This document shows, piece by piece, positions 1 to 8,611 of a stretch of DNA of 64,000 nucleotides (the first letter of the stretch is position 1; each line of letters opens with the position of its first letter). Below the pieces are notes generated by a model. That model was given only the letters and a program-made list of their open reading frames with translations, had not been told where the DNA came from and made no database searches. Source of the DNA: Ferruginibacter lapsinanis (lineage in GTDB: Bacteria; Bacteroidota; Bacteroidia; Chitinophagales; Chitinophagaceae); NCBI RefSeq assembly GCF_020783315.1, contig NZ_CP086063.1, positions 3,150,501 through 3,214,500 of the forward strand, in the 5' to 3' direction. The position numbers and the translations under genes were made by a program.

Positions 1-1
1 C

Positions 2-784
2 ATGCAGGCTCCGGTATTAAAATACCCTTTGATTGATTACACGTATTGGTTGATCCATTTCAGTGGAGTGCCTGATATCATTACCTCAAATATTTATTTA
101 TCCGTTTTATTTGATATCAGTTTAACACTCACTGCGATCATGGTATTTTGTTTCCCATTAAAACGAACTTTTGCAATATTATTTACACTACTTTATTTTT
201 TCTATTTCATTTGTTATAACAGCTATGCGATGCATCACTCCCATCCCATGGCTGGGATATTTTTCCTTTCTTTCGCATTCTGGCCAAAGAAAGATGCTAC
301 ATTTAAAATTGTTTGGGAAGGCATCCGTTATATAGTGATCTTTATTTATGTAGATGCCTTTGTATTTAAACTGTTGAATGGTGCAGTATTTAACCCAACA
401 CAAGGCATGGCAAATGTGAAGGAAAATATTGGTTGGATAATGTTAGGAACAGATACTCCCATTTTCTCCAAAGATTTTTATGCTTTTTTTTTACGCCATA
501 ATATGTTGATGCAGGCTGGATACCTGATGGTTGTTTTTTTAGAAGGCATAATTGTTCTGGGATTTTTTACGAAAAAATTCGATAAATATTTGTTCTGGTG
601 CCCTATTCTTATCCATGCTATTAACTATATTTTTGTAGATGTTTGCTTTGCAGAGATGACGATCGTTTCGATTGTTTTTCTGAACACCTCCAAAATACCT
701 TATCTTGTACAAAACCTTTTTTATTATCAACCCAATCATTTTTTTCAGAAATTCTATTTAAAAAATGAAAAAACTTATTTGTAA
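2..784 (+). CDS. Multi-pass membrane protein, probably 5'-truncated by the window edge
   Basis: About 260 residues are visible, with at least six hydrophobic stretches separated by short charged loops, so this is an integral inner-membrane protein. The first Met lies at the very edge of the window, so the true start is probably outside. A loop with YAMHHSHPM (about residues 75-83) and alternating aromatic/hydrophobic helices recall HTTM or DoxX-like membrane proteins, but I cannot assign a family. The gene overlaps the following acyltransferase gene by 20 bp, and a flippase gene comes next. It therefore probably belongs to a surface-polysaccharide or lipid-modification operon. No function is assigned. 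Confidence 0.7.
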   Translation: MQAPVLKYPLIDYTYWLIHFSGVPDIITSNIYLSVLFDISLTLTAIMVFCFPLKRTFAILFTLLYFFYFICYNSYAMHHSHPMAGIFFLSFAFWPKKDATFKIVWEGIRYIVIFIYVDAFVFKLLNGAVFNPTQGMANVKENIGWIMLGTDTPIFSKDFYAFFLRHNMLMQAGYLMVVFLEGIIVLGFFTKKFDKYLFWCPILIHAINYIFVDVCFAEMTIVSIVFLNTSKIPYLVQNLFYYQPNHFFQKFYLKNEKTYL

Positions 785-1295
785 AATATTTGGTTTTAGA
801 GAAGAAATGCCATTGAGTTTTTACATGGCTGACTTTTTTTTCAGAAGACTCTTGAGAATAAATGCGGATGTACCATGGGCTGTGCATCATACAAGCAGAG
901 TGATCAATGCCAAAAATATTACCCGAGGTATCAATGTTTTTCCCGGCGACTCTCCGGGAAATTTTATTGATGCAAGTAACGGTATCAGCATTGGCGACTA
1001 TACCAATATAGGGCCTAATGCAGGATTGATAACCGCCAATCATAATCTCATCGATAATTCAATATTCGATCCAGCTCCTCCTATCAAAATAGGTAAGTTT
1101 TGCTGGATTGGGATGAATGTAGTAATATTACCCGGAGTGGAGTTAGGCGATTTTACAGTTGTAGGTGCAGGAGCCGTGGTATCAAAAAGTTTTACAGAAG
1201 GATATTGTGTGTTGGGTGGTGTGCCGGCAACAATCATTAATCATCTCGATAAAAATACTTGTGACGAATTCAGCAGAACAAAATATCAACGTTGA
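765..1295 (+). CDS. Hexapeptide-repeat acyltransferase (MaaT/WcaF-like)
   Basis: The 176-residue protein carries the left-handed beta-helix hexapeptide pattern from about residue 72 to 160 (IGDYTNIGPNAG, IGKFCWIGMNVVILPG, VELGDFTVVGAGAVV). It ends in GGVPA, typical of the maltose/galactoside O-acetyltransferase group. His93 in ANHN sits where this family has its catalytic histidine. Such enzymes transfer an acetyl or other acyl group from acyl-CoA to a sugar hydroxyl or amine. The start overlaps the upstream membrane-protein gene by 20 bp, and a flippase follows, so O-acylation of a polysaccharide repeat unit is the likely role. The exact acceptor is unknown. Confidence 0.85.
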   Translation: MKKLICKIFGFREEMPLSFYMADFFFRRLLRINADVPWAVHHTSRVINAKNITRGINVFPGDSPGNFIDASNGISIGDYTNIGPNAGLITANHNLIDNSIFDPAPPIKIGKFCWIGMNVVILPGVELGDFTVVGAGAVVSKSFTEGYCVLGGVPATIINHLDKNTCDEFSRTKYQR

Positions 1296-2694
1296 CAATT
1301 TTTTGAAAAAAAAAATTGCTACCAGATCCCTGCTCCTGCTTATCAGCAAACTTCTCCCCGTTGCTGTTCAGTTATTGATCATCTTTATTTTTTCAAGGCG
1401 TTTATCTTATGATGACTATGGCAGTTATCAATCTATATGGCTTTATATTGGCGTATTAAGTGCGATCGGACTTTTTGGATTGCCTTCTTTATTATTATCG
1501 TCTTCCCTGCAAAATATCCTGACATGGATAAAGGAAAATAAAAAAACAGCTATCCCGATCTTTGTATTGCTCAATTTATTACCGATCGTTTATCTGCTTA
1601 CAATGGTGCAGCATTTCACTATCGGGACCAAACTTTTACTGTTAACAGTATTAATAGCACAAAATATTTCAATCATTATTGAAACAATTGCTATAAAAAA
1701 TGAAAACGAAAAAAGGGTTGTTATCAGCAATATAATTTTTGCAGCGTTTTTTTTAACATGGCATCTATATGTTTTAAACAGTGGCTATTCACTTATAAAA
1801 CTTCTACCGGGTTTATTGCTGTTATATATTATAAAAAGCTTGTTTTTATTACAAAAGAAAAACAATGCATTACCCGACCAGCACACAATTTTAGCGGAAG
1901 ACAATATCGGCAAACAATGGCTTTACCTGGGGATTAATGATGTATTGGGTATGTTGTTCAAGTGGCTTGATAAATGGGTGATCCTTTTATTGGTTACTAC
2001 AGCTCAATTCGCTGTCTATTTTAATGGAGCTTATGAGATTCCCATATTTGCATTGCTTGTAAGTGCTGTAGGTAACATTATGATCGTAGAAATGAGCAAG
2101 AAAAAGTCTGCCACTTCAGGTGGAATATCTGAATTGTTTGCTACTTCTTCGCTTTTGCTGGCTTCGATCGTTTTCCCATCATTTTGTTTTTTACTATTTT
2201 ACTATCAGGATTTTTTTACGCTTTTTTTCAGCGAAAAATATCTGGCATCCATCCCTTTTTTTGTGATCAGTATTTTTATCCTACCTGCACGTATCACCAA
2301 TTACACTGTGGCATTACAGGTATTCCACAAAAGTGACATCATTGTAAAAGGTGCTGTATTGGATATTGGTGTGGCAATTTTACTAATGCTAGTTTTATAT
2401 CCTTTTTTAGATTTTAGAGGCATTGCTCTTGCATTTGTATTATCCACTTATATCCAAATCGGTTATTACTTGTGGCATACAGGTAAATTATTGAATAAAC
2501 GGATCATCGACTTTTTCCCAATAAAAAAACTGGTGGGATGGATGTTATTTGCCTTAGCAATTACTTGTGCAGGAAAATTCTCTTCAGTGCTATTATCCTC
2601 AATGTCCAGACTTGTTATCGGCATTTGTGTCTGCGGAATAGCCTCTGTCGGCTTATTTTTGTATTACTTTTTTCAGGAAAGAAAATCCATCTAA
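1261..2694 (+). CDS. Polysaccharide flippase (Wzx/MATE-like membrane transporter)
   Basis: The product has about 12 predicted transmembrane segments. Its start (KKKIATRSLLLLISKLLP) and the following FSRRLSYDDYGSYQSIW resemble O-antigen/teichoic-acid exporters of the polysaccharide-synthase group, which move lipid-linked repeat units across the inner membrane. The frame stays open further upstream, inside the acyltransferase gene. I chose GTG at 1261, which overlaps that gene by 35 bp. TTG at 1303, just after the acyltransferase stop, would give a cleaner N-terminus and is equally possible. Context of acyltransferase plus membrane protein supports a polysaccharide locus. Substrate is unknown. 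Confidence 0.8.
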   Translation: MTNSAEQNINVDNFLKKKIATRSLLLLISKLLPVAVQLLIIFIFSRRLSYDDYGSYQSIWLYIGVLSAIGLFGLPSLLLSSSLQNILTWIKENKKTAIPIFVLLNLLPIVYLLTMVQHFTIGTKLLLLTVLIAQNISIIIETIAIKNENEKRVVISNIIFAAFFLTWHLYVLNSGYSLIKLLPGLLLLYIIKSLFLLQKKNNALPDQHTILAEDNIGKQWLYLGINDVLGMLFKWLDKWVILLLVTTAQFAVYFNGAYEIPIFALLVSAVGNIMIVEMSKKKSATSGGISELFATSSLLLASIVFPSFCFLLFYYQDFFTLFFSEKYLASIPFFVISIFILPARITNYTVALQVFHKSDIIVKGAVLDIGVAILLMLVLYPFLDFRGIALAFVLSTYIQIGYYLWHTGKLLNKRIIDFFPIKKLVGWMLFALAITCAGKFSSVLLSSMSRLVIGICVCGIASVGLFLYYFFQERKSI

Positions 2695-2699
2695 CGGTT

Positions 2700-3671
2700 A
2701 TGTCATTATTAAAAAAATTAAATAGCAGAGCAAAAACAGAAGCCAATACTGGATTTGGAAATAATCCTGCGGATTATGGCGGCAGATTTGTTAATAAAAA
2801 CGGACAGCCAAATATTGATAAGAGAGGAGTTGGTGTCTTTGAAAAAATAAGTTGGTATCATACGCTGTTGCAATTGCCTCGCTGGAAATTTTTATTGATG
2901 CTGATCATTTTTTACACCGTCATTAATTTTCTTTTTGCAAACATTTATTATTTTATCGGAGTAGAACACCTGGAAGGATTAACTGCCACTACGGAAATAC
3001 AAAAATTTGGCGAAGCATTTTTTTTCAGCGCCCAAACATTTACAACAGTTGGATATGGCAGAATAAGCCCTGTTGGGTTTATAACCAGTGCCATTGCAGC
3101 ATTTGAGGCCTTGATTGGCTTGTTAAGCTTCGCTATTGCTACAGGGTTGTTTTATGGACGTTTCAGCAGGCCGAAAGCCTATTTACGTTTTAGTGATAAT
3201 ATGATATTGGCTCCTTTCAAAGATGGCCTGGCTATTATGATGAGAGTTGCTTCATACAAAAACAATAATTTGACCGATGCCGAAGCGAAAGTTATTGCAG
3301 GATTAATGATTGAAGAAAATGGGAAAACAACTAACAAGTTTTTTCGAATGGACTTGGAGTACAACACCGTTAATGCACTTACATTAAGCTGGACGATTGT
3401 ACACCCTATTAATGAAAACAGCCCTTTTTATAAATTCTCATTAGATGATTATAAAAGCATTAAAGGTGAAGTTTTATTATTTATTAAGGCATTTGATGAC
3501 ATGTTCAGCAATACTGTAGTTGCCCGTACTTCCTATACATTAGATGAACTGATCATTGGGGCAAAATTTGTTCCGATGTTCCATCGCAGCAGCGATAATG
3601 GGAAAACCATCCTGGAGATAGAAAAATTAAATTCTTATGTACCTGCAGATATCAACTCTTTATTAAGTTGA
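2700..3671 (+). CDS. Inward-rectifier potassium channel (KirBac-type)
   Basis: This 323-residue protein has the Kir architecture. A cytoplasmic N-terminus ends in a W-containing slide-helix region (ISWYHTLLQLPRW). Then come TM1, a pore helix with the selectivity filter TTVGYGR, TM2, and a C-terminal IRK-type beta-sandwich domain of about 190 residues (from about SRPKAYLRFSD). It should pass K+ passively through the inner membrane. The ATG at 2700 lies 5 bp after the flippase stop; an ATG further upstream in frame lies inside the flippase gene and is rejected. Co-transcription with the polysaccharide genes is possible. The gene ends 4 bp before the stop of the convergent LptD-like gene. Confidence 0.9.
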   Translation: MSLLKKLNSRAKTEANTGFGNNPADYGGRFVNKNGQPNIDKRGVGVFEKISWYHTLLQLPRWKFLLMLIIFYTVINFLFANIYYFIGVEHLEGLTATTEIQKFGEAFFFSAQTFTTVGYGRISPVGFITSAIAAFEALIGLLSFAIATGLFYGRFSRPKAYLRFSDNMILAPFKDGLAIMMRVASYKNNNLTDAEAKVIAGLMIEENGKTTNKFFRMDLEYNTVNALTLSWTIVHPINENSPFYKFSLDDYKSIKGEVLLFIKAFDDMFSNTVVARTSYTLDELIIGAKFVPMFHRSSDNGKTILEIEKLNSYVPADINSLLS

Positions 3672-3675
3672 TTGT

Positions 3676-6426
3676 CTAAAAATCATAGAAATACCTGGTC
3701 CTGTTTATTTTCAGGTCTCTTAGTATTCCCGATTTAGGACTGATAGAAATATTAAAGAAGCGGTATCTTCCTACAGGAGAAATATTTATCCCCATTTGCC
3801 AGCAATGCATTTCTCTGGACAATGAAAGTGATAATGTGCCTAGTTCCTTTTGTGTGATATTATAAAAACCATTCATTCCTATTTGCCATCTGGGAGACAA
3901 TCCCAATGTGCCATTCCAGTTGACATCCTGATAAAAATTTGTCTGAAACCCGCTGTAATCTGCTTTTCTCTCCCTGGTAAAACGTAGTGAATAAGAAAGA
4001 TTGATTGACCAGGGAATACTAAAGTCTGCAAATTCTGCCGGATTACTATTTATATAAGCAGCTTCTGTCTGATATTCATCCAATGGCATTCCGGTTGCCG
4101 GATTGTAGGGTTGGCCGGTAAGAGGCTGTTGTTGATTCGTATTTTTATTATCCTTTTTACTGCCGCCCTGGAACCTGCTCGACATAGAAACATTTCCTCC
4201 CATAAGTCTGCCTAAAGTAGCCCATTTCCGCTTCCATATCAACTGCTTAATTCTTTCTCCTTTTGCGTCTACGTCATAAGGATCTAAAGTAGCATTGGCT
4301 GTAATATTCAACTTATCAAACAAGTTTGTTCTTGCACTCACACTCAACAGACTTAATTGAAAAGAGTCAATTAAAAAATTATACCCGCCACTTAAACTTA
4401 ACCCATCTATAAGGGTAATTTTTTTCGAAGCATCCTGGGCAGTATCTCTTTTATTCCGCACTTTCATTTGAATATTATTGTCTAGCCCAAAAGATATTCC
4501 ACCAAATTTGCCTTCGCCAAAAGCCCCGAATAAACTTCCCTCATAAACTGAAAATCTTGCCTCTCTTCCCGTCTCATCTATTTGGGTATTATAATAAGAC
4601 CTGCGATTCATATCAGGCTTATAATTAAAGCTAATGGTGGGACGAATCTCATGGCGGATAGCCTGTATCTTGGAACCTTTTTTAAATCCAAACAAACCGA
4701 AAATTCTGGTTGAAACCCCTACTCCATAAGACATTTCTCTTGCAGCAAAAAAACCTCTGGTTATATTGGTATCTACTTTATTATCAACTGCATTCCAACT
4801 TCTTATAAATTTTTTCTGATACCATCTTTCTGTGTAACTAACACTTGGCATTATTTGTAAGGGTCCCAACTGCGGTAACGATAAACTTATCGGGATGTTA
4901 TGATTAGCGCCCCACTGCAAGTTGTTAGTGATCTGATTAAAGATCGGCAATGGGCTTACTGTTTTGTCATCAGAAAAATAAGTAAGACTCTTTGCGTTCG
5001 AGTTCAATGCCAGCCCTATATTTTCATACCATTTCAACGTACCTGCAGCTTCTTTTCTTCTAAATGGATATTGTGTATTCAGGTTAAAGCTGACCTCAGG
5101 CAATGTTACATTTATGATCCTGTCAACTGTATTCTGATTATGATTTGCATTGATGGAAATATTATAAGGTTTATCCTTCCACACCTTTGCATATTGTATG
5201 GTAGAATATAATCGGTTACTAAAGTTTCTCATCGGACTGTTAGGCACTAATGAGTTAAACTTACTACTGCCGGCATTTACATTTGCACTAAAACTAACTC
5301 CGGGCCTCGCCTTGCTGTCAACAGAATGCCCCCAACGAAAGTTGAAGGTCTTACTGGAAGAATAGTCAGGATCTCCCTTAAAATTATATTTGAATTTTTG
5401 GTAGTCAATATTAAAACTCCCCTGATAATGATATCGTTTAAAGTAGCGTGGACTAACACTTGCAGTCCAACCTCCATAAGAATATAGTGTACCCCTAGTC
5501 GTTATATCCCAGTTATCACTAAGTACCTTATAATAGCCAAGACCTTCCAATGCAAGCCCTAACTGGTCATTTGCCGTAAACGTTGGTGCCAGTAAACCCG
5601 AATGCCTTCCTTGAGATAAAGGATAAATACCAAATGGCAGATAAATTGGTAAAGGTATCCCTTCAAATTCAGGATGAACAGGCCCGGTTATCGCCATTTT
5701 CTTATTAATGAATTTGATCTTACGACTAACAAATGCAAAATGTGGTGTATCTAAATTACAGGTTGTAAAACGACCATTCTTGGCATAAAAAACTTTATCA
5801 TCAACTTTTTTTATTTTTTCGCCATATACATACATTTCTCCTTGTTGAGTATAGGTGCCTTTTGTAAGCCCCTTACCCGTCTTCATATTAAACTCTATCG
5901 TATCACTGACAGATTTAAAATCACTTTGGTTAAATGTTGGAAAAGCAATTACCTTCCCCAGGCTATCTTTTTTTAAAGATGCTGTTACCAGATTAGTTGA
6001 CTGATCAAATTCTATCCCCGGAGCTGTTAATTCATTGTCTTTATATTTTGTACGAGCGTCTTTTCCATACAGGTATATTTTTTTACCGGGTACATCTAAT
6101 ACCATAGAATCATCCGCATGATAAACTACCGGAGCATCTAATGAATCTTTTGATGCTTTTACATTCAACGTATCAACTTTAGTTTGTATAATTAACGTAT
6201 CATCTCCGGGGATGGTATCTATTATATATTTTTTCATCTCATGGATACTATTGACAATATTGCCATTCTCGTTATCATGAGCAGCCCCTTTTATCGGCGT
6301 TAAAATTTTGTAAAAATGTAGCAGAGATGAATTACTTCCGCTGGATATTAACGTCATTGCAGATAACAATAACACAGCTAAAGAAGCCGATATATATTTT
6401 GCCTTACCTTTGTAGTTGTTATTCAT
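3676..6426 (-). CDS. LptD-like outer-membrane LPS assembly protein
   Basis: The product is about 916 residues. It begins with a signal-anchor/signal peptide (YISASLAVLLLSAMTLISSG) and continues with an OstA-type beta-jellyroll region rich in short strands (about residues 90-270, e.g. VFYAKNGRFTTCNLDTPHF). The rest alternates hydrophobic/aromatic beta-strands and ends in Phe, as expected of an outer-membrane barrel. It should insert LPS into the outer leaflet, as LptD does. ATG at 6426 is chosen over a TTG five codons upstream. A TATTTTTG promoter-like element lies 12 bp upstream. The divergent neighbours (amidase, MCE and OstA-like genes) form an envelope-biogenesis block. The protein is far from proteobacterial LptD in sequence, so the call rests on architecture and context. 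Confidence 0.78.
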   Translation of the reverse strand: MNNNYKGKAKYISASLAVLLLSAMTLISSGSNSSLLHFYKILTPIKGAAHDNENGNIVNSIHEMKKYIIDTIPGDDTLIIQTKVDTLNVKASKDSLDAPVVYHADDSMVLDVPGKKIYLYGKDARTKYKDNELTAPGIEFDQSTNLVTASLKKDSLGKVIAFPTFNQSDFKSVSDTIEFNMKTGKGLTKGTYTQQGEMYVYGEKIKKVDDKVFYAKNGRFTTCNLDTPHFAFVSRKIKFINKKMAITGPVHPEFEGIPLPIYLPFGIYPLSQGRHSGLLAPTFTANDQLGLALEGLGYYKVLSDNWDITTRGTLYSYGGWTASVSPRYFKRYHYQGSFNIDYQKFKYNFKGDPDYSSSKTFNFRWGHSVDSKARPGVSFSANVNAGSSKFNSLVPNSPMRNFSNRLYSTIQYAKVWKDKPYNISINANHNQNTVDRIINVTLPEVSFNLNTQYPFRRKEAAGTLKWYENIGLALNSNAKSLTYFSDDKTVSPLPIFNQITNNLQWGANHNIPISLSLPQLGPLQIMPSVSYTERWYQKKFIRSWNAVDNKVDTNITRGFFAAREMSYGVGVSTRIFGLFGFKKGSKIQAIRHEIRPTISFNYKPDMNRRSYYNTQIDETGREARFSVYEGSLFGAFGEGKFGGISFGLDNNIQMKVRNKRDTAQDASKKITLIDGLSLSGGYNFLIDSFQLSLLSVSARTNLFDKLNITANATLDPYDVDAKGERIKQLIWKRKWATLGRLMGGNVSMSSRFQGGSKKDNKNTNQQQPLTGQPYNPATGMPLDEYQTEAAYINSNPAEFADFSIPWSINLSYSLRFTRERKADYSGFQTNFYQDVNWNGTLGLSPRWQIGMNGFYNITQKELGTLSLSLSREMHCWQMGINISPVGRYRFFNISISPKSGILRDLKINRTRYFYDF

Positions 6427-6438
6427 CGCAGTTAGGCG

Positions 6439-6446
6439 CAAAAATA
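6439..6446 (-). promoter_or_regulatory. Promoter -7 element TATTTTTG for the LptD-like gene
   Basis: Read on the minus strand the bases are TATTTTTG, matching the Bacteroidota consensus TAnnTTTG, 12 bp before the ATG. No convincing -33 TTTG was found at the usual distance. The predicted transcript would have a very short leader. Confidence 0.45.
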
Positions 6447-6517
6447 ATCATATTAGCCACAACTAGTTGTGAATAAAGTCTTATAAATATTGTTAACCGC
6501 ACTAAACCTACTATAAT

Positions 6518-7492
6518 ATGTTTAAACAAAAGCTATTTTTTGCAGCTTTATTTGCCATATCCTTCTGTTCATTTCAAGCTTTTGCACAAACACCAAAGAA
6601 AATAAAAACAATTATTGTTGATGCAGGACACGGAGGCCAGGATGGCGGTGCACATGGAGGTTATGAAGGAGGATTGAATAGTTATGAAAAAAATGTAACC
6701 CTCGCAATAAGTAATAAATTGGTTGCTGAACTTAGAAAACAATTCCCCGAAGTAAGGATCGTCCCTACACGTACTACTGATATCTATCAATCTCCACCTG
6801 AAAAAGCAGATATTGCCAATGCCAATAAGGGGGACCTGTTTATTTGCATACATGCCGATGCCGCCGCTTTAAAGACCGGTAGCAGAATTACAGGATATAA
6901 AACAGTTACAGTTTACGATAGCAAAGTTGAATGGATAAAAAAGGGGAAAAAGAAAGTCAAAAAAATAATTAAGACCTCTCGTCAGGTAGAAAGGCCTATT
7001 ATACAATATTACAAGATCCCTACGCAAAGAAGTGGTACAAGCGTATGGTTGTTTGGTGCTCATAAAACCAGTAAAAAACTTGAAGCTATTTTGGGTAGTG
7101 AAGACTTTATTGCACAAACCAGTTCTGATACCACTTATAACAGAGAAGATTTCAGTACTCCTGAAAAAAAGATATTAGCCGATATCTGGGCCAAACGTTT
7201 TCAGGAAAAAAGTATTCGGTTGGCTACTTTCGTAAATGAAGAAGTTGAAAAAACAGGAAGAGAAGCATTAGGTATTAACCAACGTCAGGTAGGTATTTGG
7301 GTATTACAAGCAACCAATATGCCTGCTATTTTAGTAGAAACAGGGTTCATTACCAACTACGATGACGAACGTTATTTGAATAGTGAAAAAGGCCAGCAGG
7401 AAATAGCCGAAGCCATAACCAGTGCCGTTAAACGCTATAAAGAACAAATGGAAAACCCAAAACTTGCGGAAATACCTGTTGTAGCCCCTTAA
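6518..7492 (+). CDS. N-acetylmuramoyl-L-alanine amidase (Amidase_3)
   Basis: The 324-residue precursor has a cleavable signal peptide (ending AFAQ, residue 24) followed by the zinc-amidase fold. TIIVDAGHGGQDGG gives the first zinc His (His38), EKNVTLAIS a metal-binding Glu, CIHADA the second His, and LVETGFITN near residue 275 the catalytic Glu. It cleaves the amide bond between MurNAc and L-Ala of peptidoglycan in the periplasm. There is a lysine-rich insertion (about residues 135-160) between the two halves of the fold. It is divergent from the LptD-like gene and lies upstream of MCE and OstA-like genes, an order I recognise as recurrent in Bacteroidota. Confidence 0.92.
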   Translation: MFKQKLFFAALFAISFCSFQAFAQTPKKIKTIIVDAGHGGQDGGAHGGYEGGLNSYEKNVTLAISNKLVAELRKQFPEVRIVPTRTTDIYQSPPEKADIANANKGDLFICIHADAAALKTGSRITGYKTVTVYDSKVEWIKKGKKKVKKIIKTSRQVERPIIQYYKIPTQRSGTSVWLFGAHKTSKKLEAILGSEDFIAQTSSDTTYNREDFSTPEKKILADIWAKRFQEKSIRLATFVNEEVEKTGREALGINQRQVGIWVLQATNMPAILVETGFITNYDDERYLNSEKGQQEIAEAITSAVKRYKEQMENPKLAEIPVVAP

Positions 7493-7559
7493 TCTTTGCA
7501 GTACGCCCTTATCCATGGCCATTTATTTTAACATTTGCCATTAACCCGAGGAGATTTCC

Positions 7560-7567
7560 TATTTTTG
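7560..7567 (+). promoter_or_regulatory. Promoter for the MlaD/OstA-like operon
   Basis: TATTTTTG matches TAnnTTTG exactly, and a TTTG at 7534-7537 lies 22 bp upstream, within the spacing reported for Bacteroidota -33/-7 promoters. The start codon of the MCE gene is 27 bp downstream. This is the best full promoter match in the window. Confidence 0.6.
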
Positions 7568-7594
7568 GCAAACTAAAACAATGCTGTTTATATA

Positions 7595-8608
7595 ATGACA
7601 ATTTCTAACGAGACAAAAGTAGGTGCACTTACTTCCATAGCCATAGTATTGCTAATACTTGGATTTAATTTTTTGAAAGGCAAAAGTTTTAAGAGCAATA
7701 AAGTAAAATATTATGCTGTTTTTGATAATATACAAGGATTGGCTAACAGCAACCCGGTGATGATCAATGGGAAACAGGTGGGCACTGTATTCAATACTGA
7801 TGGTGGTATGGATATGCGAAAGATCAAAGTAACAATGAATATGTCTATCCCGGTGAATATTCCTGATAACTCAGTTGCTGTAGTAACTACTTCTCTGCTT
7901 GGTACTACTTCTTTGGAAATAAAATTGGGGAATGCGACAAAATATTACACCAATGGAGATACAATTGCCACCGAAGCAAGTTCCGGTATGTTTGATGTGG
8001 CTTTACAAAAAGTTGATCCGGTTTTAGCACAGGTAAAAATTGCAGTAAAATCATTAGATTCTCTCTTAGGTTCTGTTAACAGTCTTTTTGATCCCAATAC
8101 AAAAAATAATATCAAAGGCACGTTGGAGAATTTAAATAAAACTACAGCCAATCTTACCGTATCATCGGCCTATTTACAAACATTATTGAATACCCAAAGC
8201 GGTGCATTGGCAAAAACATTAAACAACGTAAGTTCTTTTACCGGAGCATTGGCCAGCAACAACGATAAGATGAATGACATTATGACCAATGTTGAAAAAA
8301 CCACTGCTAATTTTTCTAAGCTGGATGTAGAAAAAACTCTGGCATCATTAAACGGAACTATTAATGAGCTGAAAAATACTGTTGGCAAGATCAATAGCGA
8401 TAATGGCACTTTAGGACTGCTGCTGAATGATAAAAAACTATATACCAATTTGAATGCTACTTCTAATAAATTAAATTTATTGTTAGATGACGTAAGACTT
8501 CATCCCAAACGATATATCAATATCTCTGTTTTTGGTAAAAAGGATAAAGAGACTCCGTTGATGGTGCCTCTACCCGATACTGTGAATGCACCTTACTTAA
8601 ATAAATAG
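7595..8608 (+). CDS. MlaD/MCE-family lipid transport substrate-binding protein
   Basis: The 337-residue protein has one N-terminal transmembrane segment (about residues 8-26). A single MCE domain follows (about residues 38-115; YYAVFDNIQGLANSNPV and NGKQVGTV are typical), then a long helical region rich in Asn/Leu/Thr. MlaD-type proteins form hexameric rings on inner-membrane ABC transporters that move phospholipids between membranes. No permease or ATPase gene is adjacent here, so the partner is presumably encoded elsewhere. The OstA-like gene starts 3 bp after the stop, so the two are almost certainly co-transcribed. Confidence 0.88.
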   Translation: MTISNETKVGALTSIAIVLLILGFNFLKGKSFKSNKVKYYAVFDNIQGLANSNPVMINGKQVGTVFNTDGGMDMRKIKVTMNMSIPVNIPDNSVAVVTTSLLGTTSLEIKLGNATKYYTNGDTIATEASSGMFDVALQKVDPVLAQVKIAVKSLDSLLGSVNSLFDPNTKNNIKGTLENLNKTTANLTVSSAYLQTLLNTQSGALAKTLNNVSSFTGALASNNDKMNDIMTNVEKTTANFSKLDVEKTLASLNGTINELKNTVGKINSDNGTLGLLLNDKKLYTNLNATSNKLNLLLDDVRLHPKRYINISVFGKKDKETPLMVPLPDTVNAPYLNK

Positions 8609-8611
8609 GTA